A stretch of DNA of 64,000 bases from Heliocidaris erythrogramma. Its lineage: Eukaryota; Echinodermata; Echinoidea; Camarodonta; Echinometridae. Under the pieces are notes generated by a model, which had not been told where the DNA came from, searched no databases, and saw only the letters and a program-made list of their open reading frames with translations. Below are positions 22,350 through 33,920 of the stretch, in pieces (position 1 is the stretch's first letter; each line of letters opens with the position of its first letter). The position numbers and the translations under genes were made by a program. The stretch covers positions 59,616,721 to 59,680,720 of the forward strand of contig CM046854.1 in the NCBI GenBank assembly GCA_025617745.1, written 5' to 3'.

Positions 22350-22852
22350 TTAGGAAATTGTATTTGTGTGAAAGGAAAAAAAAATGAAACTCTATATCCA
22401 AGTTTTAGAAGCAACAATTTAACAATATTTTAATATTGCAAATTCATTTTTACTAACTCAATTTTCTGAGATATGAAAACCATTGTAATGCGAGAAATAT
22501 GTTATTTTCCATTGGATTTTGGCAACCAGTAAGAAATCGGTATTTTAATGACGTTGTTTGTATTTGAAAATATTTTCAATGGATTTTACGGGGTAGAGTA
22601 CCCATAAACCCATCATCTAAGTTTAAATTTTCAGTAAAACTACGTGAATATGAATTTTGGCGCACTTTGGAGCCATTCTGGCCCACTGTGCGACGATTCG
22701 TAATTCCAAAAATGAAATAGGGTTCATATTTCCTAAAGTTCGTTATTCCGAAAAGTTATGTAGGGCTCTTTTCTTCAACTGAGTTGTGAAGATGAATAAG
22801 AAGGTGCATACAATACAGCTTAGATACTTAAGCCAAAATCACGAAAAATACC
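22350..22852. other. flank of the Tx1-like LINE; dispersed 'TTCGTAATTCC' repeat at ~22690-22770
   Basis: No ORF1 of the LINE is visible. Around 22690-22770 lies GATTCGTAATTCCAAAAATG ... CCGAAAAGTTATGTAGGGCT, a dispersed repeat that also flanks the element at 27955-29122. Confidence 0.45.
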
Positions 22853-23596
22853 ATGAAATCAATGGAATTAAATGTCTTTACTATAAATTGTCAAGGGTTA
22901 AGAGAAAGGAAAAAACGACTGATATTGTATAAATGGGCTAAAGACAAAAATATTCAAATTCTATTTCTTCAGGAAACTCATTTCACAGATGATATTATTC
23001 GGGTTCACGATAAGTTTGATTGGCACGGTCAGTCTTACCATTCAGTGGGTTCATCAAACAGTTGTGGTACAAGTATTTTGATAAATTTTCATTCCATTGA
23101 AATTGTAAACAATATTTCTTTTCATGAAGGTCGATCAAATGCTGTAAATATTTTATATGGTGGAGAGTCACTATGGTTACTTAATATTTATGCTCCAAAT
23201 ATTTTGACAACCAGGAGAGAATTTTTCAAATCATGTTTTGAATTCCTAGACGATTATATCCTTCCTAGTGATGGAGTTATTTTCGGTGGCGATTTTAATA
23301 CTGTTTTAAACTATAAATGTGACAAAAAGGGTGGAGTTTTAAAAGATTTCTCAGACGCTATTTACTTAAGAGAACAGTCTGTGTTAAGAAAGCTTGTTGA
23401 CATTTGGAGACACAATCATCCCAATTCTCTTGAGTTTACTCATCAGCAAATGCGCCAGTCTCTTATTGAAACCAGAATAGATTATTTCTTATTATCAGAT
23501 TGGTTGAAGAATAACATAAGTAACTCCCATATAATGGGAAGATTTATATCTGATCATAACCCAGTATTATTGAAAGTGGAGTTTAAAAAAAATTAG
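22853..23596 (+). pseudogene. Tx1-like LINE AP endonuclease
   Basis: This 247-codon frame has all the main APE blocks: FTINCQGLR, LFLQETHF, GTSILINF, WLLNIYAPN, IFGGDFNTVLN, RIDYFLLSDWL and SDHNPVLLKV. The catalytic Asn, Glu, Asp and His positions look present. It is separated from the RT by stops at 23594 and after. Confidence 0.82.
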
Positions 23597-23746
23597 AAAA
23601 GGAAAAGGTTTATGGAAAATAAATAACTCTTTATTAGAAGATTCCGAATACAAGAAAAATAGTTTTGCCTTAATAGAAAACCTTAGAAAGAATATTTGTC
23701 ATCAAGAAGATTGCATTGGGATTTATTTTAAAAAGAAGTAAAACAA

Positions 23747-24715
23747 ATGTCAATAAAATATTGCATAGATAAATCCATTAAAACAAAGCAATTATATCTA
23801 CAAGATAGACTAGACTATCTTAATAAAGTGAAAGTTTTATCAGAGGAGCAAAAACAAGAAATAAGAGATATAAGGAGAGAGTTGAATAGCCTGTATGATT
23901 ATAAAGTTCACGGAGCTTTGGTTAGATCAAGGATAAAATGGTATGAAGAAGGAGAACGAAACAACAAATTTTTTCTGGGTCTTGAAAAAAGAAATTATCA
24001 ACAGAAGAATTTGTTTAAAGTTGAACACAAAGGTAAAGTTTACAGAAGTCAAACTAATATTTTGACAGCTGAAGTGAATTATTTTACTGAGCTTTATTCA
24101 CAACACGACAATAATAAAAATAATGATAATGTAAACGACTATTTAAACAATATTCATATAGAAAAAGTCCTAAATGAAAAACAAAAAGTAATGTGCGATA
24201 GCACACTGTCGCTTTATGAATGTAACAAAGCTATTCAGAATTCAAAACTGGGTAAAAGCCCAGGTCCAAATGGTTTAAAATTTGTATTATATAAATGTGC
24301 TTGGAACAGTTTGAAAGACATTATGTTAAAGCTATTCAACTATTCCCTATATGATGGGAAGTTATCGGTTAGCCAGAGTAGGGCCGTTATAACACTCTTG
24401 CATAAAGAAGGTCGAAAAGATTTATTAACCAATTGGAGGCCTATAAGTCTGTTAAATACTGACTACAAAATATTGGCATCAGTTTTGGCAGATAGGTTAA
24501 AATCAGTCCTTGGTTCATGTATTTCCTTTGATCAAAATGCTTATTTAAAAGGTCGTTTTATAGGTAACAATATACGGTTAATAGACGACTTGATTAATTA
24601 CATGCAACAACGTGAAAAGTCTGGGGCGATGTTATTTTTAGACCTAGAAAAGGCCTTCGATAAGGTTAATAGAGAATTTCTTTATGAAGCACTTGAGAAG
24701 TTTAATTTTTGGTGA
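23747..24715 (+). pseudogene. Tx1-like LINE reverse transcriptase, first half
   Basis: 322 codons covering the linker (RSRIKWYEEGERNNKFFLGL) and RT blocks: GKSPGPNGLKFVLYK, NWRPISLLNTDYKILASVLA, DQNAYLKGRFIGNN and LFLDLEKAFDKVN (catalytic Asp). It ends where the frame changes at about 24715. Confidence 0.82.
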
Positions 24716-24771
24716 GAAGTTTATAGGATATATAAAATCTTTATAATTATGCTGATGCAGAAAGTTGTATA

Positions 24772-25373
24772 ATGAATTTAAATTGGCAGTCGGTTTATTT
24801 CCTTCTAGAAAGAGGGGTACAAGGCTGTCCAGTGTTTGCCCTTTTATTTTTAGTAGTTGTGGAGTTTTTGGCGATTGATTTAAATAAAAGTATTGATGTG
24901 AAAGGTATAAATCTACCTGGCAAAGCAAATGAAATCGTTGAGGTTAAAATTAGCCAATTCGCTGATGACACAACAGTCTTTGTAGCTGATGAACAGTCCT
25001 TAGTAAACGTTATGGAAAAGGTAGAAAGTTTTTGTAAAGTAGCTGGACCATCATTAAATATTTCTAAAAGTAAGGGTTTTGGTTTTGGAAATTTTAATTG
25101 TAATCTTTTCAAAGAGATAGATTGGACCAGTGCTTTTATAAAAACGCTAGGGTTTATTTCAGCAAAAACATGTATGGTGCATATGAAAAAACTTGGAATG
25201 AAAAAGTAGAAAAAATTAAAAACCAAGTATTGCTATGGAAATGTCGAAATTTAACTTTTTTCGGGAAACTTACAATATTAAAATCTTTAATTCTTTCAAA
25301 CATAAATTATATTATGTCAGTATTTCCCCTGCTCGATTACATTAATAAAAATGCTGAAAAAAATCATATTTAA
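24772..25373 (+). pseudogene. Tx1-like LINE reverse transcriptase, second half
   Basis: It contains GVQGCPVFALLF and FADDTTVFV, the FADD catalytic box, followed by thumb-like sequence. A further frame change near 25200 leads to SKNMYGAYEKTWNEKVEKIK and NINYIMSVFPLL. Confidence 0.8.
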
Positions 25374-26634
25374 TTTTATATGGAACGGACGAGATAGAAT
25401 AAAAAGAAAAACTATGATTGGTAATACTGGAAGAGGCGGAATAAATATGCCTGATTTTGTCATGCAAAGTAATGCATTGAAAACCGTTTGGTTACAAAAA
25501 CTATACGAAAACAACGATCATAATTTTTCGATGGAAAATTCCTCCAAATCTACATCTCAATTGTTTTGGAGAAAATGCACTTGTTCTTAAAATGTCTTTT
25601 GAAAAAAGAAGGTGAATTGCCTGAAATTAAACAACTTCCATTATTTTATCGCCAATGTATAACAGCTTGGAAAATATGTAACAGCTGGTCTTTTTCTGTA
25701 ACACGGCTGAACATATAAGGCAGCAGTATTTATGCGGTTATAAACATATTAATAATAAAAAGAAGTGTTTTCATTGGAAACACTGGGTATGTGCTGACAT
25801 TGGAGATTTTGTAAGTAAAAACGGACTAATTGATTTATCCTGTATTCAAGCAAAATTAAAGAAGAGAGGAAATTTCTTATGTGAATCCCAGTTAATTTGG
25901 AGTTGTATACCTGAAAAATGGAAAAACATTTTGCTTCAAAAAAAAATAATAAATAATGATCCCACTGTAAGTTATTTTCATTTAAAGAATCAAAACACTG
26001 TTTTAAGTATGAAACAAAGTACAAACAAGAATTGCAAACTCTCGAAACAATTATATAATATTTTAGTAAATAAGAAATTAATTACCCCTAATGTAGAACA
26101 ATATTGGTCATTATATCTAAAAAAAAAACCTGAACTGGAACAAGATAATGGAAAGAAAAGATTACTTTCATTAAGGAACTTCGTTTAGCTCAATTTAATT
26201 TTCAATTTGTATATAACCTATTGATGTCTAATGAATATTTATTTCGTTTTAAATTGTCTGAATCTGCACTTTGCTATAATTGTAATACTATTGAAAATTA
26301 TTATCATTTGTTTTATGATTGTTTTTTGTCAAGACTCTTTTGGAGTAAATTTAGTAAATTTTGTGTTGATATCGAAATAACTGTTAAAAATGTTGTAATA
26401 GATTATGACGATATAGTTATAGGTAGACAAGGGGGAAGTGAATGTAAGCATATTGCTTGTTATAATGTATTGATTAATTTAGGCACACATACAATATTTA
26501 AAGAAAAAAGACAATTAAATTTTAAAGGGATTTTCGACGAATTCATAGAAGAATTAAAATGGAGATCAAACCTTCAAAAGGATGTGTTCTGGAAAAAATG
26601 TGAAAAGAAAATGATAGAACTTAAATACTGAATA
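25351..26634 (+). pseudogene. Tx1-like LINE C-terminal region with Cys/His knuckle
   Basis: Successive short frames carry FNFIWNGRDRIKRKTM (the conserved FIW-G block of L1/Tx1), then lysine-rich sequence, then ALCYNCNTIENYYHLFYDC, the C-x2-C...H...C knuckle found at the ORF2 C-terminus. Several frame breaks are present. Confidence 0.75.
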
Positions 26635-26684
26635 TTATGTAAAACGAAGTGTTTTGTAACACTTTGAAATCAATATTTTATTAT

Positions 26685-26830
26685 TTATTCAATGGTTTAT
26701 TATGTACACAATAGCAGATACATTTTGCAGCCTCGTGGCTGAATTGCATGTTCTGTTACAATCGCACGAGTACATGTATAAATACAAATCTAAAACAGTT
26801 AATACAGTAATGGTAGGAACGGTAGTAACA
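26685..26830 (-). repeat. LINE/SINE 3' tail, inverted copy of 62990-63140
   Basis: On the minus strand it reads TGTATTAACTGTTTTAGATT ... CACGAGGCTGCAAAATGTAT ... CATAATAAACCATTGAATAA, ending in a polyadenylation signal. The same sequence occurs in + orientation at 62990-63140 with small differences. Confidence 0.65.
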
Positions 26831-27590
26831 GAATGATAGCTAGGCAGGGAGGGAGAGGGAAAGAGAAAGAGAGAGAGAGAGAGAGAAGATTAACAGAATG
26901 TGTATAAAATACAAATGCATAGTTGCATATTTACATATTCATGTAGTAAATGTACAAAGCATGCACAATTGTTGACATCAGTATTGAGAAATATGTGGAT
27001 TCTGTGATAGGTAGAATTGAACATAAGCTTCACTGCATATTATATACTTTTATGTTTTGTCTGGATATTAAATTAAATTAGAGTAGAGAAGTTTGGTAGT
27101 TGTGTGGAACGTCTCACATCCCTGCTACTCTGGCATAGAGAGTGACATTGGAGAGGTCTCTGCCCACCCTACTAACAGACTTGTACTATAGTAATACATA
27201 GTTTAATATAATAATAAGAGCATGCTACAGTTTGCTCAAACCTCAACATAAACAGAACAGAGCAGTCACATTCCAGAAGAAGACATGAAAGAAGCGTTTG
27301 AAATAAAACATGAATGACAAGAATTTCTTTTTTTTTGTAAGGTTTAAATGTAAGGAATAACATTCAGTCAGAGTGCAAATTGCAACTGCACAATTTAGTT
27401 TGTAGTCATTCAATGAGTTATGAAGTAATTACCAAAAAAAGTTATGCTTCATTCATAAGGTCAACTAGGAATGGAATAGGGCTTTTCCTATATCTGTTAA
27501 TTCTAATAACACATGCATATGCGGTGACTCTTCTGAGAGACCCTGAGTATCGGTGTTCCAATTTGGCAGGTAGCCAGTACCGGAAATGAG
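26831..27590. other. no gene recognised; GA microsatellite
   Basis: A GA-rich microsatellite lies at about 26850-26887. The rest is AT-rich with no supported exon. Confidence 0.3.
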
Positions 27591-27954
27591 GAGAGGTAGT
27601 AATTGACTTCGCAAACTTTTTATATATCTGTTACGTTTCGTAATTTAATTTTAAAAAATGTAGGGCTCTATTGCTTTTTCGGAATTATGAACCTCCGGAT
27701 AAACGAACCTTTGGAAAAACGCCGGAAAACGCTGTATGTCTCCTGGTTGTTATCACCTCGCCCTCTCTCTCTCTCTTTTTAACGTCATTCGATTTGGAGG
27801 CACTTGTACCCTTCGCCACTGTAGCTACACCACTATGGGTTACATGTCGTTTTTCCGAAGGTTCGTTACTCCGACGGTTCGTAATTCTGAAAATGAAATA
27901 GGGTTCATAATTCCGATAATGAAAAAGGGTTCATACTTCCGATGGTTCGTAATT

Positions 27955-29122
27955 GGGTAATTTCACCAGGTTGGGACACGCTTGAAAATTTTGGATGAAA
28001 AAGCTTGTATCATTGAAAATATCAGTAGAATCAATGCAGTTATCGTATGTAATATTAAGATTAGGGTAATCAATCATTTCATATGTTTCTCTCCATGTGT
28101 ACACATGATTTATTTTAAAAATACCTTAAGAACCTATAAATCTGACGTAACATTGACACGGTGTCAATGTTACATCAGAATTTGGGCTGGTCAAGTTTCT
28201 CTTTGTTTTTCCTATAACTAACAACTTAAACTTAGCTTATCTGACTCAATATGAACACTCTATCTAAAACACCTGCTTTGATGATATTCAGCATCTTTGT
28301 ACAAGAGAAATAGCAAATTTGTTACTATTGTGGTGTCATGTTACGTCATCACCTTCATTTTATACTTTTCTCATCTTTCTGCTCTTTGTGTACCCCAATT
28401 TCTGGAGAAATTACTTTTTTTTTTCTGTCCAGATGTATCCTCAAGACAACACATACAAAATGTTTCTAAATCATGCGAAACAAAATAAAAATATTTTCAT
28501 CTACATCGTTTAGATTTTTCATGTCACACCACAAAGTGGAAAATGTTAAGTCAGAGATTGTTTTATTTTAGAAAATCCACATAAACCCCTGGAATTTAAA
28601 CATATTAATTATGTAGAAGAGAGAGGATTCTACCTGAAAACCACTTAAGTTTGATGGATAATCCTGTGACTGGACCACAAATTACATACTAATCAGCATG
28701 TGTGTGCTGACGTAACATTGACACTGTGTCAGCATGTCTTACGTCAGCATTCAAATTTTGTTTGAAACAAGTTTTCCACCATATTATGATATCAATTATG
28801 AAGGATAAAGGTTTCATCTGTTGTCGAAGCATGTATTGTAAATAATTTTAATTAATATGTCCCTAACTGTTGGTTACATTCCAGAAAAACAAAGGAAATG
28901 TGTTTTTCATGACGTAACACTGACACCGCGTCAATGTTACGTCAGAGGCGACACTTTTAATCATATCTTTGTGATAGCTTAACTTTCCTGACTGAAAACA
29001 ACTTAAAATATTTAAATACTCGGATATGAATATTTTATGAAATAAAATCAAGAAAACCTGCTGATAATTTTAATGATACAAGCCATGTCACACAAATGTG
29101 CCCCAACCTGATCAAATGACCC
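27955..29122. mobile_element. 1.17-kb TIR element with AATT flanks and three internal palindromes
   Basis: The left end GGGTAATTTCACCAGGTTGG and the inverted right end GGGTCATTTGATCAGGTTGG are imperfect terminal inverted repeats of about 28 bp, flanked on both sides by AATT (27951-27954, 29123-29126). The surrounding repeat (TTCGT-AATT-CCGAAAAG) is restored when the element is removed, matching the uninterrupted form near 22690-22760. Inside are three palindromes built on TGACGTAACATTGACAC (28143-28178, 28707-28746, 28909-28946). No transposase is present. The superfamily is undetermined. Confidence 0.68.
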
Positions 29123-29198
29123 AATTCCGAAAAGTTATGTAGGGCTCTATAGCATTTTCGGAATTATGAACCTCTGGAAAAACGAATTGCACCCCGTC

Positions 29199-29238
<40 letters not shown>

Positions 29239-29410
29239 TAGGACAGTCTTTCAAGATTTAGAGCCATCTGTCCGTGGGTTTATGTTTAGGCCTATCCTCA
29301 CACTGAATTCATGCCAATAATTCTAACAATCAACTCCTAGGCTAAGACTGAATTGAAGAGCGCCATCTAAAACCTCGAATCTACCAACCGTCAAAGCAGT
29401 TTTGTGCCAA
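29123..29410. repeat. right part of the interrupted dispersed repeat and a C run
   Basis: CCGAAAAGTTATGTAGGGCT and TTTTCGGAATTATGAACCTC match the copies near 22740 and 27660. A run of about 33 C follows at 29201-29233. The last ~120 bp are probably the proximal promoter region of the receptor gene. Confidence 0.5.
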
Positions 29411-29413
29411 GCG

Positions 29414-29420
29414 TATATAA
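29414..29420 (+). promoter_or_regulatory. TATA box of the Ig/death-fold receptor gene
   Basis: GCGTATATAAATG is a strong TATA element. A start site about 30 bp downstream (near 29445) would give a 5' UTR of about 90 nt before the ATG at 29534. A short upstream ATG (29421) opens only a brief frame. Confidence 0.55.
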
Positions 29421-29533
29421 ATGAGTACATCAAATTTTTCTAATCATAATCTAACAAACATTCAAGGACTATTGTACACACTACAACCACTCTATGCCAT
29501 ATTTTCTTGAATCTGTACGGGACGCTTGGAAAC

Positions 29534-29597
29534 ATGTCTGTAATTTCCATCATACCGATTGTTGGATTCATGGGATTGCTCATCTGCCTTTTTCCTG
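29534..29597 (+). CDS. Ig/death-fold receptor, exon 1: signal peptide
   Basis: From ATG 29534 it encodes MSVISIIPIVGFMGLLICLF then P and the first base of Gly, ending at GGTAAGTT (phase 1). The 15-residue hydrophobic core without charges is a good signal peptide. I preferred this ATG to the in-frame upstream one at 29507 (MNLYGTLGN-) because it gives a compact signal sequence directly after the TATA box. The next exon in phase is the V-like Ig exon at 31187. Confidence 0.62.
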
Positions 29598-31186
29598 GTA
29601 AGTTCATATCGGACGACGACAAACGTGCAAAAGCCATGACAACTGTCAGAAAGCCTTTAGTATGCATTACTTTTAGGAGTCACAGGTCACATTTACACTC
29701 ACAGAATAAATGCACAAACTTTGCAGATATACACAATAAAGAATTTGAATCAACCTGACAAAAAACAGTTGTAACAACGTTATAAAAATATATTAAAAAC
29801 AAAATGACAAAAGTCCCATCACTTTGTGAAAAACTTTTGTTCATATTTGTAGACAAAAAATCTCTCTCACTTATTACACTGTTTGTACTTACAAAATTTG
29901 TGGTAAGCGAAAGAAACTTTTTACATATATGTTATTTCCTTAAAACATTTTAGCCTAGGGCCAAGTAGGGAGGTGTAGGTACACTCAAAGAAAGAAAGAC
30001 AATTTTTAATGCGCATCACATTAGAATTTCGTTCTTTGAATAAAATCATTATATTGAGGTTAAAAATCGAAGGGAAGAGCTTGCACAGGGTCCTGGGAGT
30101 GATTTTGCCTTTTGGGTACAAAGTACTGCCCCACGAGTGGCGGATCCAGGAATTTCATGTCGGGGTGGTGGCACGAGTCCGTAAGTTCTCTGACAAGGAA
30201 GTCCCTCAGTACTTTTCATTTTTGCGCAGGGGATTTTCCTTCAGTGAACCCTGAAGGAAAAAAAATGGGGAAAAAATGGGTGCTCCAGCATCCCGGTACC
30301 CGTGGATTCCAGGTCCAGTGGGTAGTACCGAAATAAATGGATGAATGATTCAGCAAACTTACTTTATTTTTGCAGAATTAAGATATTCCTCTAATGTGCA
30401 TCCTTGTTAATTGGCATTTCATCTACCTCGTAAGAACGGTGCCTCCCCCCGCCATCATAAGAGTACCCGTCAATGACCAGACCCACGCTACGCCACTCTA
30501 GGATATTCTTTTTATTATTATTTTAAAGTAATTATTATCTTTTTTATCCCTCGTTTAATACATTTAGATGCACTTTGAATCATAAATCATATTATTTTAT
30601 TTTCTATTTAACTCAGCTGGATTACTGCTTTCATGGATATTGCATGTTTTCTATTGAACAATCACAGACCTGGAGGAAGATTACTTTAGTCAAAACGGGT
30701 GTGTCATATAGAACACTTAAAATCATGGGCGAACTAGCTAGGACAAGTGGGCTGAATCCCAACCCCCTCCACTCCCATCCCTCCACAAGGATTGTTTAAA
30801 TTCCATATATTCTGGAAACCATCACCTCTTATTCGGGGATCGAGGTGCCCAAATTTGGAATTTATGTACATTTTCACTTTTAAAAAAGTGTCCAAATTTT
30901 CGCTAGCTTGCTTCGCTCGCTCTCAAAAAAAAAGACACTGGAAATATGATATTCAGTGGGAAAGGGCGTCAGCCTCTCCGCCCCCCCCCCCCTCCCCTCG
31001 CGAGAAGGTGCCCCTATACGCATATGCTTAAACTGAAGGTATATTATTTTAAGCATTCATTCATACCCTGCAAATTTGGATAATTCAAAATTGTTGTATT
31101 ACTCTGTTACTTATCATTTCCTTATTGAGGGCTGTTTCTAGGATGTAAATTGATATACGGAATTATTTAAATCTTCACTGATCTAG
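29598..31186 (+). other. intron 1 with degraded repeats
   Basis: It contains a GTGGCGGATCCAGG-type element end at about 30139 (related to 58831 and 41860), an A/T-rich stretch, a block near 30890-31020 (CGCTAGCTTGCTTCGCTCGC and a C run) similar to the repeats at 46300-46490, and the acceptor CACTGATCTAG. Confidence 0.45.
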
Positions 31187-31528
31187 GCATTGGTATATCT
31201 GAGCAGACTGTTGGCACAGAGCCACATATTCTCCTGGAGGTGGGAACAAGAGGTACTCTTCCATGTCCTATCCAGAGAAGATCCTACGGAGTACAGTGGA
31301 AAAGACAGAGGACATCCAACTTTGAGCTCCTTGTATCGCTTGACCTATACTTTGACGTCGGTGCAAGAGATGGGCCTGGTTATAAGGCAGGCTTGTTCAA
31401 TATCACAGATTACCACTCGCTGGTCATCAATGACGTCAAAGTGCAGGACGGAGGAATGTACTTGTGTACAGTCTCTGACTACGAAACGGGGAAACTCATT
31501 CTGAAATGGACACGAGTATCCGTGCAAG
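31187..31528 (+). CDS. Ig/death-fold receptor, exon 2: V-like immunoglobulin domain
   Basis: 342 nt, phase 1 to phase 1, about 114 residues: one Ig domain per exon. The key residues are in order: Cys in GTLPCPIQ, Trp in YGVQWKRQ, then FNITDYHSLVINDVKVQDGG and MYLC, i.e. the DxGxYxC signature of V/I-set domains, then a G-strand-like KWTRVSVQ. NIT is a likely N-glycosylation site. It follows the signal peptide directly, so it is the membrane-distal domain. The specific ligand is unknown. Confidence 0.8.
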
Positions 31529-33050
31529 GTGAGACAGGAGGGGTCGAATAGAGAATGAGATTTGATGTGAGGGGGAGAGGAAATTGTTCGAAAGAAATTA
31601 AGGTAGAGAGAGAGAGAGGGAGAGAGAGAATATGAAAATATGTACGATTTTATCTTTCTGCGTCACAGCATGCAATCGACGAAATCATTCGATAATTCAG
31701 GCTACTCTTAATCTATATCTTCAATTATAAAGATATTATTTCTGGGCTGAAACTATTTTTTTTTTGCTATTCCTGCACCGCAGGCTTGATACTATTTTAA
31801 AAGCAGGCTTGAATCGAAAAAAAAAATAATTGACAATTAAGTGACGTGATTGTATTGGTTCTTAAGCTCAGATAAAGAAGCCAAGCGCTTTCACGATGGG
31901 GGTGATTGCTTCATATACTCCCGACTGCAAACCATTTGTTTAAACAAAATATCATTTCATTTGTTTTACATGTTAAGCTTTTCATAAAATTAAAATAAAC
32001 ATTATTGGGATACCGATCATATTACGGATTCAAAATTAATATTAACATTCGCATTATCATGATTGCAGTGGATAGATATAATGTACTGTTTTGTCTGCTT
32101 TACCTTGACTGGACAGCTGCGTTGATAATTATCAGCAAAGTGATAGATCAACTAAAATTTCATGAAATATTGCATGCTCCACAGTTCGCTGTAACATATT
32201 TTGTGAACCAAAAAAAGATCAGAATTTCTCCTTATGGCGTGATAAACACCGAGACCGCAGTCAGATGTTGCAACATCTTACCTTATCTTTTAGAATTTTT
32301 ATAATATACTGTGTATTGGGTAGTTGGGGGTTTCTGTTCTACTCGTTCTATGAAAGATCAATGTTCATGTTTACTGTACATTTTTACATGAGTAGACACT
32401 CAGCTCACTCAATTTACTCATTAAATCCTGTACCATCAAATTATTTACCATCACCAGGGTGCAAAAATGGCGCATTGTATGGGTCACAGCCTTATTGTAA
32501 TGTCCCTGCCATGACGCACCTGGGTATAGGTTGCGTCATTTCAATGGACAGTGCATTATTCATCTTGTTCTGGGTCATTTTTTTTAAAAGTGTTTTTAAT
32601 GAAATTAATTTTGTTTGTTTGTTCTGCAGAAAATATATTTATATATCCACACCCCTCAGTGTATCGGATTTCAGTTTATATTTTATTTTATTTTATATTT
32701 TTTTAAATGTCATTTTATCTTTTATTCTATTTTAATTTCTTTTATTATATTATACGTGCGCCTTATACCGTATATAGTGTAGTTATGCGCTTTCTTTTAT
32801 TATCACGAGATTGAAACGTTAACATGTAGGTTTCAGGCATTGAATTTTTCTGCAACCATTCAATACTTCACCATTAAAAATTAAATCAAATAAATACTAG
32901 AAATTACGTTCAAATTTAATTTATATGAAACGCCCTATTGAGACTGATAAAATAAATTACTATTCTATTGCGACTACATCTTGTATTTGAATTTCCCTAC
33001 CACTGAAATTTATGATCAGCTCCTCGACCCTGCCTAGTCAATGGAACGTC
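31529..33050 (+). other. intron 2, first part; nothing coding supported
   Basis: AT-rich sequence with an AGAGAG microsatellite near 31605-31630. A 156-codon frame at 32265-32735 has composition like its AT-rich surroundings and no recognisable domain, so I do not call it. Confidence 0.35.
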
Positions 33051-33430
33051 CCCTAGTTATAACAAGGCTTTAATACACAAATACCAACCTCTACGAACCT
33101 TGAGATCTTCAACTTCTCATCTTTTGCAAGTTCCAATTTCAAAGAAATCGTGGGGGGATCGTGCATTTGCTCATTCGGGGCCAACTCTGTGGAATTCCCT
33201 TCCACAGAACCTGAAAACTTTGACATCAGTGGCTTCCTTCAGGCGCAACCTAAAAACGTATCTGTATAAGAGTGCCTTTTGACAGACATTCATTATTCTT
33301 CCAGTGTTAATAATTTTTACCTCTCATTCTTTTTGTATTAATTTGCTCTGGAGCGCCTTGAGCATCTAATCAGGATGGAAAGTGCGCTATACAAGTCACA
33401 TGTATTATTATTATTATTATTATTAATGAT
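33051..33430 (+). mobile_element. 5'-truncated LINE 3' end (CR1/L2-like) with (ATT)n tail
   Basis: It encodes the last ~60 residues of an RT polyprotein (RSSTSHLLQVPISKKSWGDR, GPTLWNSLPQNLKTLTSVAS, FRRNLKTYLYKSAF, stop). A short 3' UTR with GGAGCGCCTTGAGCATC and AAAGTGCGCTATACAAGTC follows, ending in an ATT microsatellite (33410-33425), as in L2/CR1-type tails. Confidence 0.78.
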
Positions 33431-33920
33431 TTTTACATTTGCAGTTGACGTGTTTTTACATTTGTGGTAACAGGTAAAGGGTCTTTCGATATTTTAAGGA
33501 TTTTAATGGTCAGGAAACCTCACACACACGCATACACACGTACACACACACGCATCTCATAATAACTGATCTTACATGGGTGCATTATGCAAGCAACGAG
33601 TTTTTACATTTTCGGTTGTCATGTTATAAAATTTGAGGTAAAAATGGGCATTTTTACATTTGCAGGCGAAATATTTTTACATTTGTGGTTAAACCGATTT
33701 TTAAATTTGTGGGCGATTTTTTTTTTTTTTTTTTTACATTTCTGGTTACTTTACACTTGTGGTTGTCATGTAATGACATGGTAGTTATTTTGACATTTGC
33801 AGGTGCAATGTTTTTACATTTGTGGTTATTTTTACATTTGTGGTTATTTTTACATTTGTGGTTATTTTTACATTTGTGGTCGATTTTTACATTTTTTGGC
33901 TCTACAGCCCCCCCCCCCCC
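33431..33920 (+). repeat. minisatellite of TTTTTACATTTGTGGTTA
   Basis: Variants of TTTTTACATTTGTGGT recur from about 33440. They become a regular ~18-bp array at 33805-33885 and are followed by a C run. This array lies in the long intron 2. Confidence 0.75.

Larger units (their letters stand above)
22853..26634 (+). mobile_element. Tx1/L1-group LINE, near-complete ORF2, degraded
   Basis: About 3.8 kb in one orientation encode AP endonuclease, reverse transcriptase and a C-terminal cysteine/histidine knuckle, close to the usual ~1,250-1,300 codons of Tx1/L1 ORF2. It is broken by roughly six or seven frame changes or stops. No ORF1 is seen upstream. The endonuclease is the best-preserved part. 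Confidence 0.82.

Noticed and set aside
32265-32735. 156-codon open frame, hydrophobic
   Set aside because: AT-rich with Phe/Ile/Leu bias matching local composition, no domain, no splice context. Long open frames by chance are expected here.
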